Assembly: GCF_901933205.1 (NCBI RefSeq)
Contig: NC_044572.1
Coordinates: 33,366,001 to 33,430,000, forward strand
DNA: 64,000 bases
Reading direction: 5' to 3'
Source of the DNA: Camarhynchus parvulus
Taxonomy: Eukaryota; Chordata; Aves; Passeriformes; Thraupidae
Of the stretch, positions 13,208-43,872 are shown piece by piece; within the stretch, counting starts at the first letter, position 1; the number at the start of each line of letters is the position of its first letter. The notes beneath the pieces were generated by a model. It was given only the letters and a program-made list of their open reading frames with translations, was not told where the DNA came from and searched no databases. A program made the position numbers and the translations under genes.

Positions 13208-13695
13208 TATTTCCTTTAGAATTATTTTATTAAAATCATAAATGTACAACAGCTTCTTAACTCTACACACGCACTTAAATTTTTAAAAGGAAAACGTTAT
13301 GTCTTATTACACCATGATCCTGGCTAAAAGCTTTTCAAAACTTTGAGAAAAATCTTAAAAAAGGTTTCACATGTCACCTGAAACTTACAAATTTAACATT
13401 ATCAAAGGAATGCTTCTACACTTACAAAGACCACTAGAAAGAAACAACAATTAAAAAGCTAAGAAACTGTCTCAAAGGCATTTTTACAATCCTTCCTCCA
13501 CAGTAAGGTAATGTTATTAAATAATCCAAATCCATTCACAAAATGGCTCTCTGCATCTGCTCTGGTGTCTTCTGCCATATCACTGCATATTTATGCATGA
13601 CTGAGATAAGTGTTTCCTTAACATTGTTATTTCGATAACCTGAAGCTGTTCTGTTACCTCTGGGCTCTCATCCTCTCCTATTTATACAGTGAAGC
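13208..13695 (-). other. HNRNPA2B1: HNRNPA2B1 terminal 3' UTR exon
   Basis: Minus-strand exon after a 151-base 3' UTR intron; acceptor is a pyrimidine tract ending TTGAAACAG, then GCTTCACTGTATAAATAGG. As I recall the human mRNA, the same junction (CCATGG|GCTTCACTG) and much of the following UTR match nearly base for base. Ends shortly after AATAAA at 13231-13226 and the trailing TTCTAAAGGAAA. In-exon GAG|GTAACAG and GAACAG| sites could allow alternative splicing. Confidence 0.85.
13226..13231 (-). terminator. HNRNPA2B1: HNRNPA2B1 poly(A) signal
   Basis: AATAAA on the minus strand, with cleavage expected near 13208-13212. Position and flanks match the main mammalian poly(A) site as I recall it. 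Confidence 0.8.
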
Positions 13696-13867
13696 CTGTT
13701 TCAACAGAAGTAAAGAGTAAAAAAATAGGTTATGAAATTATTCATCTAACCATTTTTTAAAGGAAAGATAATATCCTAAAAAGCTTTTAACTCCTGCAGC
13801 TACTCTCAAGAATCACTGCAATTTTAACATTTAAAAACATACTTACCCATGGCATGCTTGAAGAAAC

Positions 13868-24628
<10,761 letters not shown>

Positions 24629-24991
24629 CTTCCTTCTTTTGGACGCCTGGCGCGGTCCTGCGCTCGCCCCGCGTTGGAGAGACGTCTTGGCCCCCCTCCT
24701 GTGCCGGCGGCGACGACGGTCGGAGGTTGTAGCGGCTCGCGCGTAGGCGGCGGCAGCGTCGTGCGCTCTGCCCCGTCACAGCCGCCGGCGCGCAGTGCTC
24801 GCCCAGCCCAGCCCAGCCGCGCCGCTCCCCGCCCTCCGACTCCCGCCCTCCCTCTCTCTCCCTCCCTGCCCCCACCCCCCGCCTCAGCCCCCCGCGGATG
24901 TCGCTGTTGCTGCTGCCGCCGCCGCTCAGTGCGCGCAGGGCGGGAGCCAGGAGGAGACAGGAGACCCAAGCGGCTGGGCACCATTGAAGTC

Positions 24992-25035
24992 TGTATCCTT
25001 CTCTCTCTCTCTCTCCCTCTTTTCTCTCTCTGCAG
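24992..25035 (+). repeat. CT-rich tract ending in a splice-acceptor-like CAG
   Basis: A nearly pure pyrimidine run (CTCTCTCTCTCTCTCC, TCTTTTCTCTCTCTGCAG) inside the CpG island. It resembles a very strong 3' splice site at 25035 for an alternative CBX3 5' UTR exon, and could also adopt triplex DNA. Confidence 0.6.
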
Positions 25036-26506
25036 CCGCCTCCTTTCACCCCACTCACCCTCGAGTCCCTTTCCCTGACTCCCCTTTCCTCTGCGGCTCG
25101 CTGCGGGCCGCCGCGGGGAAATGCTGAGCGCAACCCGCCCGCCTCCCCCAACCTCCGCTTCTTCCCCACCCCCGCTTCCTTGGCGGTAGGGGGTGGCGGG
25201 CGGAGCGGAGCTGTCGGGGAATCGGGGCTTCGGCACCCGCTCGGGGCGGGAGGGGGGCCGGCCCCCGGACCCGCGGGCGCTGTCGCCCCGGGGAAGGAGA
25301 GCAGCGCCGGGGGCGGGGGCAGCGGCACCCGCGCGGCAGACAAAGCCGGCCCGCCGGCCGTCCCTGCGTGTGCCCGGCCCGAGGGAAACCTGAAGGGGCG
25401 GGGGGAAGACGGCGTGGAAGGGGCCCTGTCAGCGGCGGCGGAAGCGGCCCGGGGCCTGCGTCCCCGTTACCTCGCCCGGGGCGGCCCCGCCGGCCTCATG
25501 TGCGCCCGCCGCAGGCCCGAGGCACAGCCGCCCCCAGCAGGCCTCCGCAGGGCTGCCTCTGTTCTGTGGTGGGGGGGTTGTTGTTGGGTTTTGGGGATTT
25601 TTTTTTTTTACCCCTTTCTGCTACCTCTCCGGGAGACACAAGGCAAGACCTTCGGCACTGGCGCCCTGGCCCCAGCCCTTCTCCCACCTCGCCTACCCCA
25701 CCGCCCATGGGACTGCCAAAATCCACCTCCCGTGTCAGGGGAGGATTGGGCGGGATCGCTGAGTCCGGGAGGCTTTCTGGCCTTAAAGGACTTCTCTGCT
25801 TTACCCAAGCATATGGGGAATTCTAGCATTTCTATAGCTCGCTGCGGGGCGGTGACAATACGTGCCTATGGAGCTGGTCGGTATGAGAAATGACATGGAA
25901 AAGGGGATGGATTGTGTTCAACGTAATTTGCATAGGTTAAATATGTAATATGTGCATCTTAGCTGAGTTAATATTGTTCTAGGACCTTTACTCTTGCCAA
26001 CTTGAGAATCAGAAGGCAACCTTATAGTTGCATTAAGATAAATATTTGCTGTTTATAAGAATTTGCTATCATAAGAATAATGGGTGATTCATTGCACCAC
26101 AAATATATATCTGTTCCCCATCAGATATTTGCAGTTAATATAACTTAGGTATACCTTCAATTGCTAGAATCTGAACTCTTGTTCTGTTTGGTTTAAGGAA
26201 ATAAGCATCCCTGATGGTCCTCCCCCTTTTCCCTAGAAACGTGTCTATGGTTTTGAAGGCCTTGGGAAAAAGATTTTTTCAACCCTATATACCACCTTGT
26301 CAGTATCATTTATCCTGGCTAGCCTAATGGTGCATTCTGGGTTATGCCGGACAAAGTAGTAACCTACTTTTTGTTCTGGATTTAATCCGTGTAAGAAATG
26401 TTGTATGCAGTGAATACATGGGGGTTGGAACAAGGACCATGCTTGTCTTGGGATGCCTTTCTTTGAGTAATGCAAACTTCCTTTTAATTGTCATGCATTT
26501 TTCTAG

Positions 26507-26533
26507 TAAAAGCTCTGCAAGTCTGCAATAAAA

Positions 26534-26557
<24 letters not shown>
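26507..26557 (+). CDS. CBX3: CBX3 exon 2: start codon exon
   Basis: ATG at 26534 begins MASNKTTL, the known HP1 gamma N-terminus, and the exon ends at a strong donor (ATTG|GTAAGT). The exon start at 26507 follows an acceptor GCATTTTTCTAG, so 27 nt are 5' UTR. Phase 0 junction. Confidence 0.93.
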
Positions 26558-35218
<8,661 letters not shown>

Positions 35219-35730
35219 TTGTTTGCATTGCTTTTTTTATATATAAGAATATTAAAACATGAGATTTGATTTATTAGCAATGTGAGAAGCATACATTCTA
35301 ACAAGTTTCAAATTTGATATTTTTTTGAAGTAGTATGTTTTGCATCAACAGCAAGTAAATAAAAGCTTTCTGCAACTTGTTTCATTTACCACAAGAGAGC
35401 ATTTGATACTACTACTTCCTCCATATTAGGTAAAAGCTTTTATAAAACATTGATGAATTTCCGTAGTTATTACAGGATCATAATGAATGTCTAAACAAAC
35501 TCACAGATGTTTTGTAGTCTTCTATACTATTGATGTGCATGTATCTTCTTTACCCAAACCTAGCCCTTTAAACCTGTAAGGTCATTCTTTCTAGTATTTG
35601 GGATCACTTGGTCTTAAGAAGACCAGGTGAAAACTAACTTTGTAGTAATTTGAATGTTATCAGACTGTATATTGTTTACTTTATTGTAAATACTGGTGAG
35701 CAGTGGTCAATAAAATAGTTTTATATTCTT
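35219..35730 (+). other. CBX3: CBX3 3' UTR
   Basis: Noncoding, AT-rich. AATAAA at 35358-35363 and again at 35709-35714 (GGTCAATAAAATAG, followed by a T-rich element) give short and long forms. Longer forms are possible. Sizes are inferred. Confidence 0.7.
35709..35714 (+). terminator. CBX3: CBX3 distal poly(A) signal
   Basis: AATAAA followed by TTTTATATTCTTCC and then TGATAGGCTGTGACT. Confidence 0.6.
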
Positions 35731-36561
35731 CCTTTATACTGATAGGCTGTGACTCTTTGGAAGCGGGGTATTTCTCAACTTTTGATATGTTAAACTCAGT
35801 TTGTAATATATTTAACTGTAAGTTGTTCTCTCGGGGGGTAGGTTGATTATTAATATTACCCCACTGCTACTCTTATCAGAATACTGGACAAGCACCAGGC
35901 TTTGATTATTAGTTGGAAGTTTTCATGAATACTGCCTGAGACACGGGTTTTTCTGAGTCAGGAAGGGCCTGTAACATTAATGTGCTTTGAGTACTCCTGT
36001 AAGTCACAGATTGCAACCACACAACTTAGCTACAGCAGTTGGTCACAAGGCCAAGTAGCCTCTGCAGGCATACTAGGAAATATTTGACGTGTATTGACAG
36101 TATTAGCCCTTGTTTTAATTTCAGTTCTTAGTAGGAGTCTATAATGTACTCTAGGGCTGGTTCAGATGGAATTATTCTACAGGCCATCACCTCAAGAATA
36201 CTTGCATAGCTCAGCTTTTAAAGTGGAATATTTAAATGAAGATACTTAAGTTATATACGTGGAGCAAAAGACTTTCTTTCTATTTCAGACTGAATTTTGA
36301 AATTAGTCCTATAATCAGCTGCTTGGATAATACCTTCAGAAGGGCAGAAGTAAAAAGTGGGGAGCTCAGGAAGAGTAAAGTTGCCATTCATCTTTTCACT
36401 TGCTTTTATCTAAACACTATCTTTGTCTTTTGACTACCATAGTATAGTTTGCCTTAAGCTGTGCTTATATGTCAATGGCCAAGATTATTTCAGAATTATC
36501 CTTAATTTAGAGTTTTGACTAAAAAATATAATCCTGTAGTACACTGTCAGTGTCCATAGCC

Positions 36562-37007
36562 TCATAGAATAGTTTTGGGTTGAAAGGGACTGTGAAGATC
36601 ATCTAGTTCCAACCTGCCTGCCTCAGGGAGGGACACTTTTCACTAGACTGGGTTGCTCAGAGCCCCATCCAACCTGGCCTTGAACACTTCCAGAAATGGG
36701 TTGTCAACAACTTCTCTGGGCAACCTGTTCCAGTGCCTCACCACCCTCAGAGTAAAAAATTTCTTCCCATAATATCTAACCTAACCCTACTCTTGGTTGG
36801 GAGCCATTTCCCCTCGTCCTGTCACTACATGCCTTTGTAATTCCTCTCCAGCTTTGTTGTAAGCCTCCTTTAGGTCCTAGAAGGTTCTTGTATGTCTCAT
36901 TAGAGCCTTCTCCAGGCTTAACAATCCCAATTTTCTCAGCCTGTCTTCACAGGAGAGGTGCTAGAGGTACTACAGCCCTCTGATCATCTTTGTGGCCCTT
37001 CTCAAAG
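36562..37007 (-). mobile_element. CR1 LINE 3' fragment
   Basis: Plus strand reads CATAGAATAGTTTTGGGTTG, CCTGGCCTTGAACACTTCCA, CCTTCTCCAGGCTTAACAA and TGATCATCTTTGTGGCCCTT, the reverse complement of the CR1 3' end; truncated at its 5' side. Confidence 0.95.
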
Positions 37008-40000
37008 GTGAGATGGTTGGGATTGCCTGGATATGTTTTATCAGAAGATTTTTAAAAAGTGGATATTCCTGGAAACCCTCCTATAGTGTGCATAGCCTGA
37101 CGAGTGAAGGAAGGAATCCAGTCTGTGCTTCATGTTCTTTTGATACTGTTTCACAAATCATACATATATATATATATATTGTTTCACAATATACATATAC
37201 ATTACTATAATTATTTGTCCTTTCAATACTTTCAAAAGCCATTTATATTGCAAAACAAAGCCTGCCACCACAGAACACCTACTTATAGTTAAACAGCAAT
37301 GACTAAACTTGCTGTATGAACTTTTTCCTAAAGACTTTTTATTATTGGTTTTGGGCTGAATTCAGTCTGTTCGTGGCTCTAGGAAAAATCTGATATCCCC
37401 GTTAGCATGGAGCTCCCTTGCGCCAGATAATGATAATTTGAGCACTTCACTGACGTCTCTTGCCTATTCCTTAGACAAATCACCCTGATTTTATCGTGTT
37501 TAAGACTCCTACAGAGTTCATGGCTTAATTTTTGAGAGGCTCATAATAGGAATATTTATACACCTAGTATATAGGATTCTGAAATCCTTGCTTTTTTATC
37601 CAGTAGCTTGATAAACACATGGGCTAAAGAGGAATTTCAAAGCAGCTTGTATTCTCCTGCCAGTTTCTTCATTATGGAGTACTTGTAAAGAGTCTTAAAA
37701 CTGTACTGTACAAGTTGCATTTTACTGCCTGAAAGTTTGCAGTTTCTGTAACACATTTCAAATGTGGATATCAAGTCTGTGTGAAGTTGCTGATTTGAAG
37801 CAATACAGGTTAAATGGTTGTTTTTAATTATTGGTTATTGTTAGTAGTAGACAAAGATTTTTGTTAAAGGTTGGTTCTCCTCAATTTGTAACCCTTAAAA
37901 TACAGATTTGTAACTACATACAGCTTTTTACCTTATATTTAGTTCTTCCTTCTGACTTAATAAAAATACACTGAATTCACTTTTAAACAACTTTGCAGCT
38001 TGTTAGACAGTTCTTTAGATTGCTGATTTTTTTATGTTATGATGGTAAATATGCTGACTGGTATTCGTTTCCTTTTTTTTCTCCTCACTTTGTGTCAAAC
38101 TGCATTTTGCTAGTAATGAAATGCAACACTTTAAAGGTACAAGTTATGTAGAGTTATGCTGAATGTGCTGCATACGTAGGCAAAAAGTTAAAAAATGTTA
38201 CTAATTTTAAATTTATTGATGAAATAAATGAGATATCTTCTGTAGTTAGTTGAGTTGTGCAGAGGTTTCTCATCATTGTCTCCTTTCTTATACCAAACCA
38301 AATGAGTTTCAGGCTGTCATTTTGTGATTACTCTGTGTTAATGGTGCTGTCCTGAAAAAAAAACCACACACAAACCACAAAAATCACAATTGTGCTTGCT
38401 CCAATGCTTCTCACTCTGGTTGAAGAAAATACTCAGGTTAAACATAACCAGGTAGTGCTAGATTATGTAAAATTGAGATCATGATCAGTTATGATACCAT
38501 TTTCCTATAGCCTTGTTCCTACTTCTTCGCTAGGAAAGAATAAAACTCATACTTTGTTAATTAGTATTGTATTACTTGCAAATTAATCAGAGTAATTGCT
38601 GTTAAATTGAATAAAACAAGTATGGTATCTGCAAAAAAAACTATTAGCATTGCAAGTGATTTTTATCAGTTCAGCACAAATGGATTCTGCATGCTTTGTG
38701 GTAATTCTTCTAGATTTATGGTACAGTTCTCCTTAAAACTGTGTGACAGTTTCTTAGCAATAGATTATAGTACGTTTAGGACTCAACATGTGTTGTCATA
38801 ACTTGAAATGTAACTATAACTACATTTTTCCTTTAACTGCAAATTATCTTATGTGCTTACCTGAATTGGGCTCTTGCAGCATAAAAGATTGTACTCCTTT
38901 CCTATTCTAAGACCTTTCTCCAATATTCTCAGTGTTCTCCTTGCCATTGGTGTCCCTCTCTCTCTGTTTAATGTCTTCTCAAAATGCCACCTTTTATTCA
39001 ACTCCTGAATTTAGCTGCTTATGTTACGACATGTCTGCTCTGCTGACAGAAGCTTCTAAACTTGGGATAGTAGCCAAGCCAGATGCCCCCATATTTGTTT
39101 CTGAAGTGAAAAGTTGCTGCACAGACCTATTGCACCTTAGAAGCTGAAAGGCAATACCATGGAAGTAGGGCTGTGAGGTTCCTGGAACAAAATGTCACAG
39201 GATCAAGCAGAACCGTGTTTTTCCCTCTAGGTTTATAGCGTTATGGCTCTACCAGCTCAAGGAGTTGTTTGTGCTTTGTTTTGCAGAGTGAATATCCAGA
39301 CTAGCTCTTGCAGGGTTTACCTGACTCATGTATACTTTCACAAGCAGTTTCCACCTGACAGTGTTTTCCTATTCTCCTAACCTTTAGTTGTGACAACACT
39401 TGAGGGCATGCAGCAGTGGAACCAAAAGTGTTTGGTAGTACCTTCATCTCAGCAGGACCAGGAAGGAGTTGCAGAGGCTTTGTGCTTCATTCCTGCTGCC
39501 TCTTGTTGGCACAATCCCAGCCATCAGTTTGGGTAATACCACATCCTTTTGAAGTTTAAATAGAAAACTTCCATGTCCCAAAATGCCTGTCAGGAACTCC
39601 TGACATTCTGGACTCTGATTTCAAATAAATGATAGATGGTTTAAGCTAGAAAAACTAGTAAGTTATGCCAAGCAAAATCAAAACACTTGTCCCAGAAAAA
39701 AAGCCTGCAATTGTTCCGGTCTGATGCAAGTAGAAATGGTGCTCTTCTTCCTTGTAGAGTGCTGTAGCATTTTTTAACTGGGTGAGAGAATTGGATCTGA
39801 TTCCCAGGGCTCCAGATGGCACCTGCCAGATGGAAGCTCATATTGTCTTAAGATGCTGGCGTTGATGGCACGGTGTTTGAGAAAGCAATCACATTTTGTG
39901 ATGGATTTTCTTACTAGATAAAGTAAGTGGTCAAGTACTTGCAAGCATTGCAGTGTCTGCCAAAATATTTTGATCTGGTGAAAAGGTCACCCTTATGGGG

Positions 40001-40589
40001 ATGGGATGGCAGAGTTTGGTTTCTTTTGTTTCCTTGATTGAATGTGTAAATCCCTCAGATTTGCTTAGACCAGAGGAGGCATCATTGGCTTCTATATACA
40101 AGTTCTCCTTCCCAGAAATGTTATCCAGATGCATTGCTCTGCACAGAGTTACAATTTGAAATGTGTATGTAGTTTTGCTCCAGAATCTTTGTTGAAAAGC
40201 ACTGGGCCTTGTTGCCTGATTTTCTATAAGCAGGATCAACAATCAGGAAGTACTGTCTTTATAAAAGAAAATGGGTGTTAAAGAAACTTAGAATCAAAGA
40301 ATCACTTAGGTTGGAAAAGAACTTTAAGGTCATTGAGTCCAAACATTAACCCAGCACTGCCAAGCCCATTGCTAAACTGTGTCCCTGAGTGTCACATAAT
40401 ACACATCTTTTAAACACCTCTAGGGATGGTGAATCTACTACTTCCCATGGGCACCCTGTTCCAATGACTGACAAGCCTTTCAGCAAAAAAAAATTCTTAA
40501 TATTCAATCTAAACCTCCTCTGGTGCAACTATTTCCTCTCATCATGTAGCTTGGGAAGAGACTGACCTCAACCTAGCTACAACCTTCTT

Positions 40590-40847
40590 TCAAGCAGCTG
40601 TAGAGAGTGACAAGACCCCTCTGAACCTCCTCTTCTCCAGGCTAAGCCACCCCAGCTCCCTCAGACACTCCACATAGGATTCACTCTCCAGATCCTTCCC
40701 CAGCTCCGTTGCCCTGCTCTGGACTCGCTCCAATACCTCGATGTCTTTCTTGTCATAAGGGGCCCAAAACTGGACACAGGATTTGAGGTGTGGCCTCGCC
40801 AGTGCCCAGTACAGAGTGACAATCACCACCCTGGTCCTGCTGGCCAC
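40590..40847 (-). pseudogene. CR1 ORF2 C-terminal remnant
   Basis: An 85-codon frame ending in the region just before the CR1 3' UTR, with [20 protein letters not shown] and [13 protein letters not shown]. It belongs to the long CR1 copy and is not an active gene. Confidence 0.85.
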
Positions 40848-41669
40848 ACTATCCTTGATTCAAGCCAGGCTACCATTGGCCTTCTTGACCACCTGGGCAC
40901 ATACTGGGCCCACGTTCACCTGCTGTCCCCAGGTCCTTTTCCACTGGGCCACTTTTCAGCCACTCTGCCCCAGCCTGTAGTGCTGCATGGGATTGTTGTG
41001 ACCCAAATGCAGGACCCAACATTTTGCCTTGTTGAACCTCAGACCATTGGCTCATCAATCCAGCCTGTCCAGATTCCCCTGCAGAGCCTTCCTACCCTCC
41101 TGCAATTCAACACTCCTTCTCACCTTGGTGTTGTCCATGAACTGACTGAGGATGTGCTCAATCCCTTCATCTGGATCATCAATAAAAATCTAGAATAGAA
41201 CTGGTCCCAGCGCTGAGCCCTTTGGAACCCCTTGTGACTTACCAACAACTGGATGGAGCACCATTCATCACCATTGTCTGGGATTAGCCATCCAACCAGA
41301 TTTTTACCCAGTGAACAGTGCACCTGTCCAAGCCAAGAGCAACTGGTTTCTCCAGGAGAATGCTGTGAGAAGGGTGTCAAAGGCTTTGTAGAAGCGCAGA
41401 TGACACAAACCAAAGCCTTTCCTTCTTCACTAAGTGGGTCACAAGGACACAGGAGATCAGGTTGGTCAACCCATGCTGGCTGGGCCTAATCCCCTGGTTA
41501 TCCTGCACCTGCTGGCTTTCAAGATGAGCCGCTCACTAACCTTCCCCAGCACCAAGGTTACACTCACAATCCTGTAGTTCCCCAAATCCTTCCAGCCCCT
41601 CATACCGATGGATGTCACATTTGCTGACTTCCAGTCAACTCAAACATCCCTGGTCAGCAGGGGCTGCTG

Positions 41670-41933
41670 CTAAATGATGGATAGTGGCTTGCTGAGCATT
41701 TTCATCAGCTCCCTCTGTACCCTTGGATGGATCTCATCTGGCCCTGCAGACTTGTGTTTGTCTAAGTGGTGTAGCAGGTTGATGACCATTTCCCTTTGAA
41801 TAATGGGAGCTTCATTCTGCTCCCTGTCCCTGTCTTCCAGCTCAAGGGGCCAGATTCTCCAAGAACAACTGGACTTACCATTAAAGAATTCAGCAAAGAA
41901 GGCATTAAGCATCACAGACTGAGCTCTAGCCAA
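41670..41933 (-). pseudogene. CR1 ORF2 reverse-transcriptase remnant
   Basis: An 87-codon frame including LHHLDKHKSAGPDEIHPRV, a hallmark of the start of the LINE reverse-transcriptase domain. Disconnected by stops from the C-terminal remnant downstream. Confidence 0.85.
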
Positions 41934-42676
41934 AGCTATCTGGTTTTTCCCACTGGGTCATGTTTTGCATATGGGGACAGCCTGCTCCTCTGCCTTTAAC
42001 ATTTCCCTGTTGAAGCATGACCAGCCTTCCTGGACCCCTTTGCCCCTCAGGACTGCCTTCCAAGAGACAATGTTAATCAGTCTCCTAAACAGGCCAAAGC
42101 CTGCCCTCCAGAAGTCCAAGGTGCCGCTCTGCTGACCCTCTTCCTTACTTGTCTGGGAATTAAAAACTCCATCAGTGATCTCTGTATCACAAGATAGGAT
42201 TTGGATACTGAATGCAATGTAATATCACAGAACTGTAAGTGAAGCACCATCACCCATCCAGAGCAAAGATGAATTATGTCTCTTTGGATGGAAGATGAAC
42301 AAATTACCTTATTCTCAGCTTGAAGGTATTTTAAATTCTAGAACTGAGAATATTTTTTCACACATTTAGAGGCACACGTCTGCTCTGGGAAATCATAATG
42401 AAAATAAGATGGTGGTAGGTTTTTTCCTTCTCAATAATATCTAGATTAAATTATTTCAATCAGGAGAATTCTCTTTTTTAAAGAAAGTCACTATTTATTA
42501 CATTCTTCTAGAGCCCACCTTTCCCCTTCTGTGTCCATCTCTGCCCCTGTGTGCTGGATGGGCCTGGGATGTGCAAAGCAGAGAGATGCTGTCCTGAATG
42601 GACCCCTCACTTCTACATCAGAGTTTGTCATGCATAATGTTGGTCTTAACACTGCATAACTATTCTATTTTATTAA

Positions 42677-42905
42677 TAGAATCATAGAATGCCCTGGGTT
42701 GGAAACTTTAAACATCACCTAGTTTCAATTCTCCCACTGTAGACAGGGGAATTTGTCTTCCTTTCACTAGACCAAGTTGCTCAGAGCTCCATCCAGCCTG
42801 GCCTTAAATGCTTCCAGGGATGCAGCATCCACAACTTTTTGGAGTTCTATTCCAGTGCCTCACCACCCTCACAGTAAAGATTTTCTTCTGTTCTATTCTC
42901 TTCCC
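42677..42905 (-). mobile_element. CR1 LINE 3' fragment
   Basis: Plus strand reads AGAATCATAGAATGCCCTGG, TCCAGCCTGGCCTTAAATGC, CAGTGCCTCACCACCCTCAC. Same orientation as the long copy 0.5 kb to the left; an independent insertion because it has its own 3' end. Confidence 0.93.
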
Positions 42906-43744
42906 TGAACTCACCATTAGTTGAGTAAAAATTACATCTTTATTTGCATGAAATGCCAGGAGTTTATCAGCTACAAAAACCACTTTCAAGAAGACAAATC
43001 AAAAGGTTGCAAGAGGAAACAGGATTTTATTTTCCTGAAACTGTTTCAGAGTTGATGCTCACAAGTATTAAAACAATGTGCATGTGTGGTCAGGTAGCAT
43101 TTCAGAAACCTCTTGCATTTGTTGCAGGGAGTGTTTATATTGCTGGTGTTAATTAACACTAATGTGTCTAGTCTGAGGGTTTACTTGTTGCATTACTACT
43201 TGAATGCAACACTTCACGGATTGCTGCTTAATTCCATATTGTTGACAGATCAATAAAGTGTTTTAATCCCAATTTGGTTTACAGCTCTGTGGACTGAGCA
43301 GATTTTCCCTGCATAACTCAGGAAAAACAAGAGCTTAAAAAAGCTCAGCTAAGGATCACTTAAGGGTACTGTATAGAAGGCAGATATTCAGAGACTGGTA
43401 AAAAATCACTCAGGCAATGTTGTTCACATCCTTGAAATGCAGTATGACTGTTGATCTCTCCCCCAATAAGGCTTATTTCTTGAGTGGTCTTCTGAGAAAA
43501 AGGGAGAGTCACTGTGTTTGCTGTTGGAGATGTTGCTGTAGGCTGCAGAAGCCACAGCTGGGCTCCCGTCTGAAATTAGAAAATTTTTGTGCTTGTTTGA
43601 ACAAACTGTTCTTTTAGGCACAACACCGTTATTCACATTCAAAAAACAGTAGAAAATGCTACTGTCTCTGCCCACTTCTGGAACAAAAAGAGCAAAATCA
43701 CCTCTCAGAAATCACTGGGGAAAAAGTATCTGCACACAACTACC

Positions 43745-43872
43745 CACATCTATATCTATCTATATATCTGTATCTATATTTATATATCTCTATCTACTTA
43801 CGTGTCTATATCTGTGTATATATATATATGTGTGTGTATATATATACACACATATATATATATATACACACC
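43745..43872. repeat. Compound AT-rich microsatellite
   Basis: TATC-type units grade into (TA)n, TGTGTGTATATATATACACACA and again (TA)n with ACACAC. The central part is self-complementary. Confidence 0.95.

Larger units (their letters stand above)
40290..42185 (-). mobile_element. Long CR1 LINE copy with reverse-transcriptase remnants
   Basis: About 1.9 kb on the minus strand. Its 3' end is at 40290 (GAATCACTTAGGTTGG on plus). Minus-strand frames at 40590-40847 ([32 protein letters not shown]) and 41670-41933 (KHKSAGPDEIHPRVQRELMK) are typical of the CR1 ORF2 reverse transcriptase and its C-terminal end. The frames are interrupted by stops and shifts, so it is dead. The 5' end is lost near 42185. 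Confidence 0.93.

Noticed and set aside
42944..43156. 70-codon plus-strand frame next to a CR1 end
   Set aside because: Starts beside the repeat border and shows no known domain.
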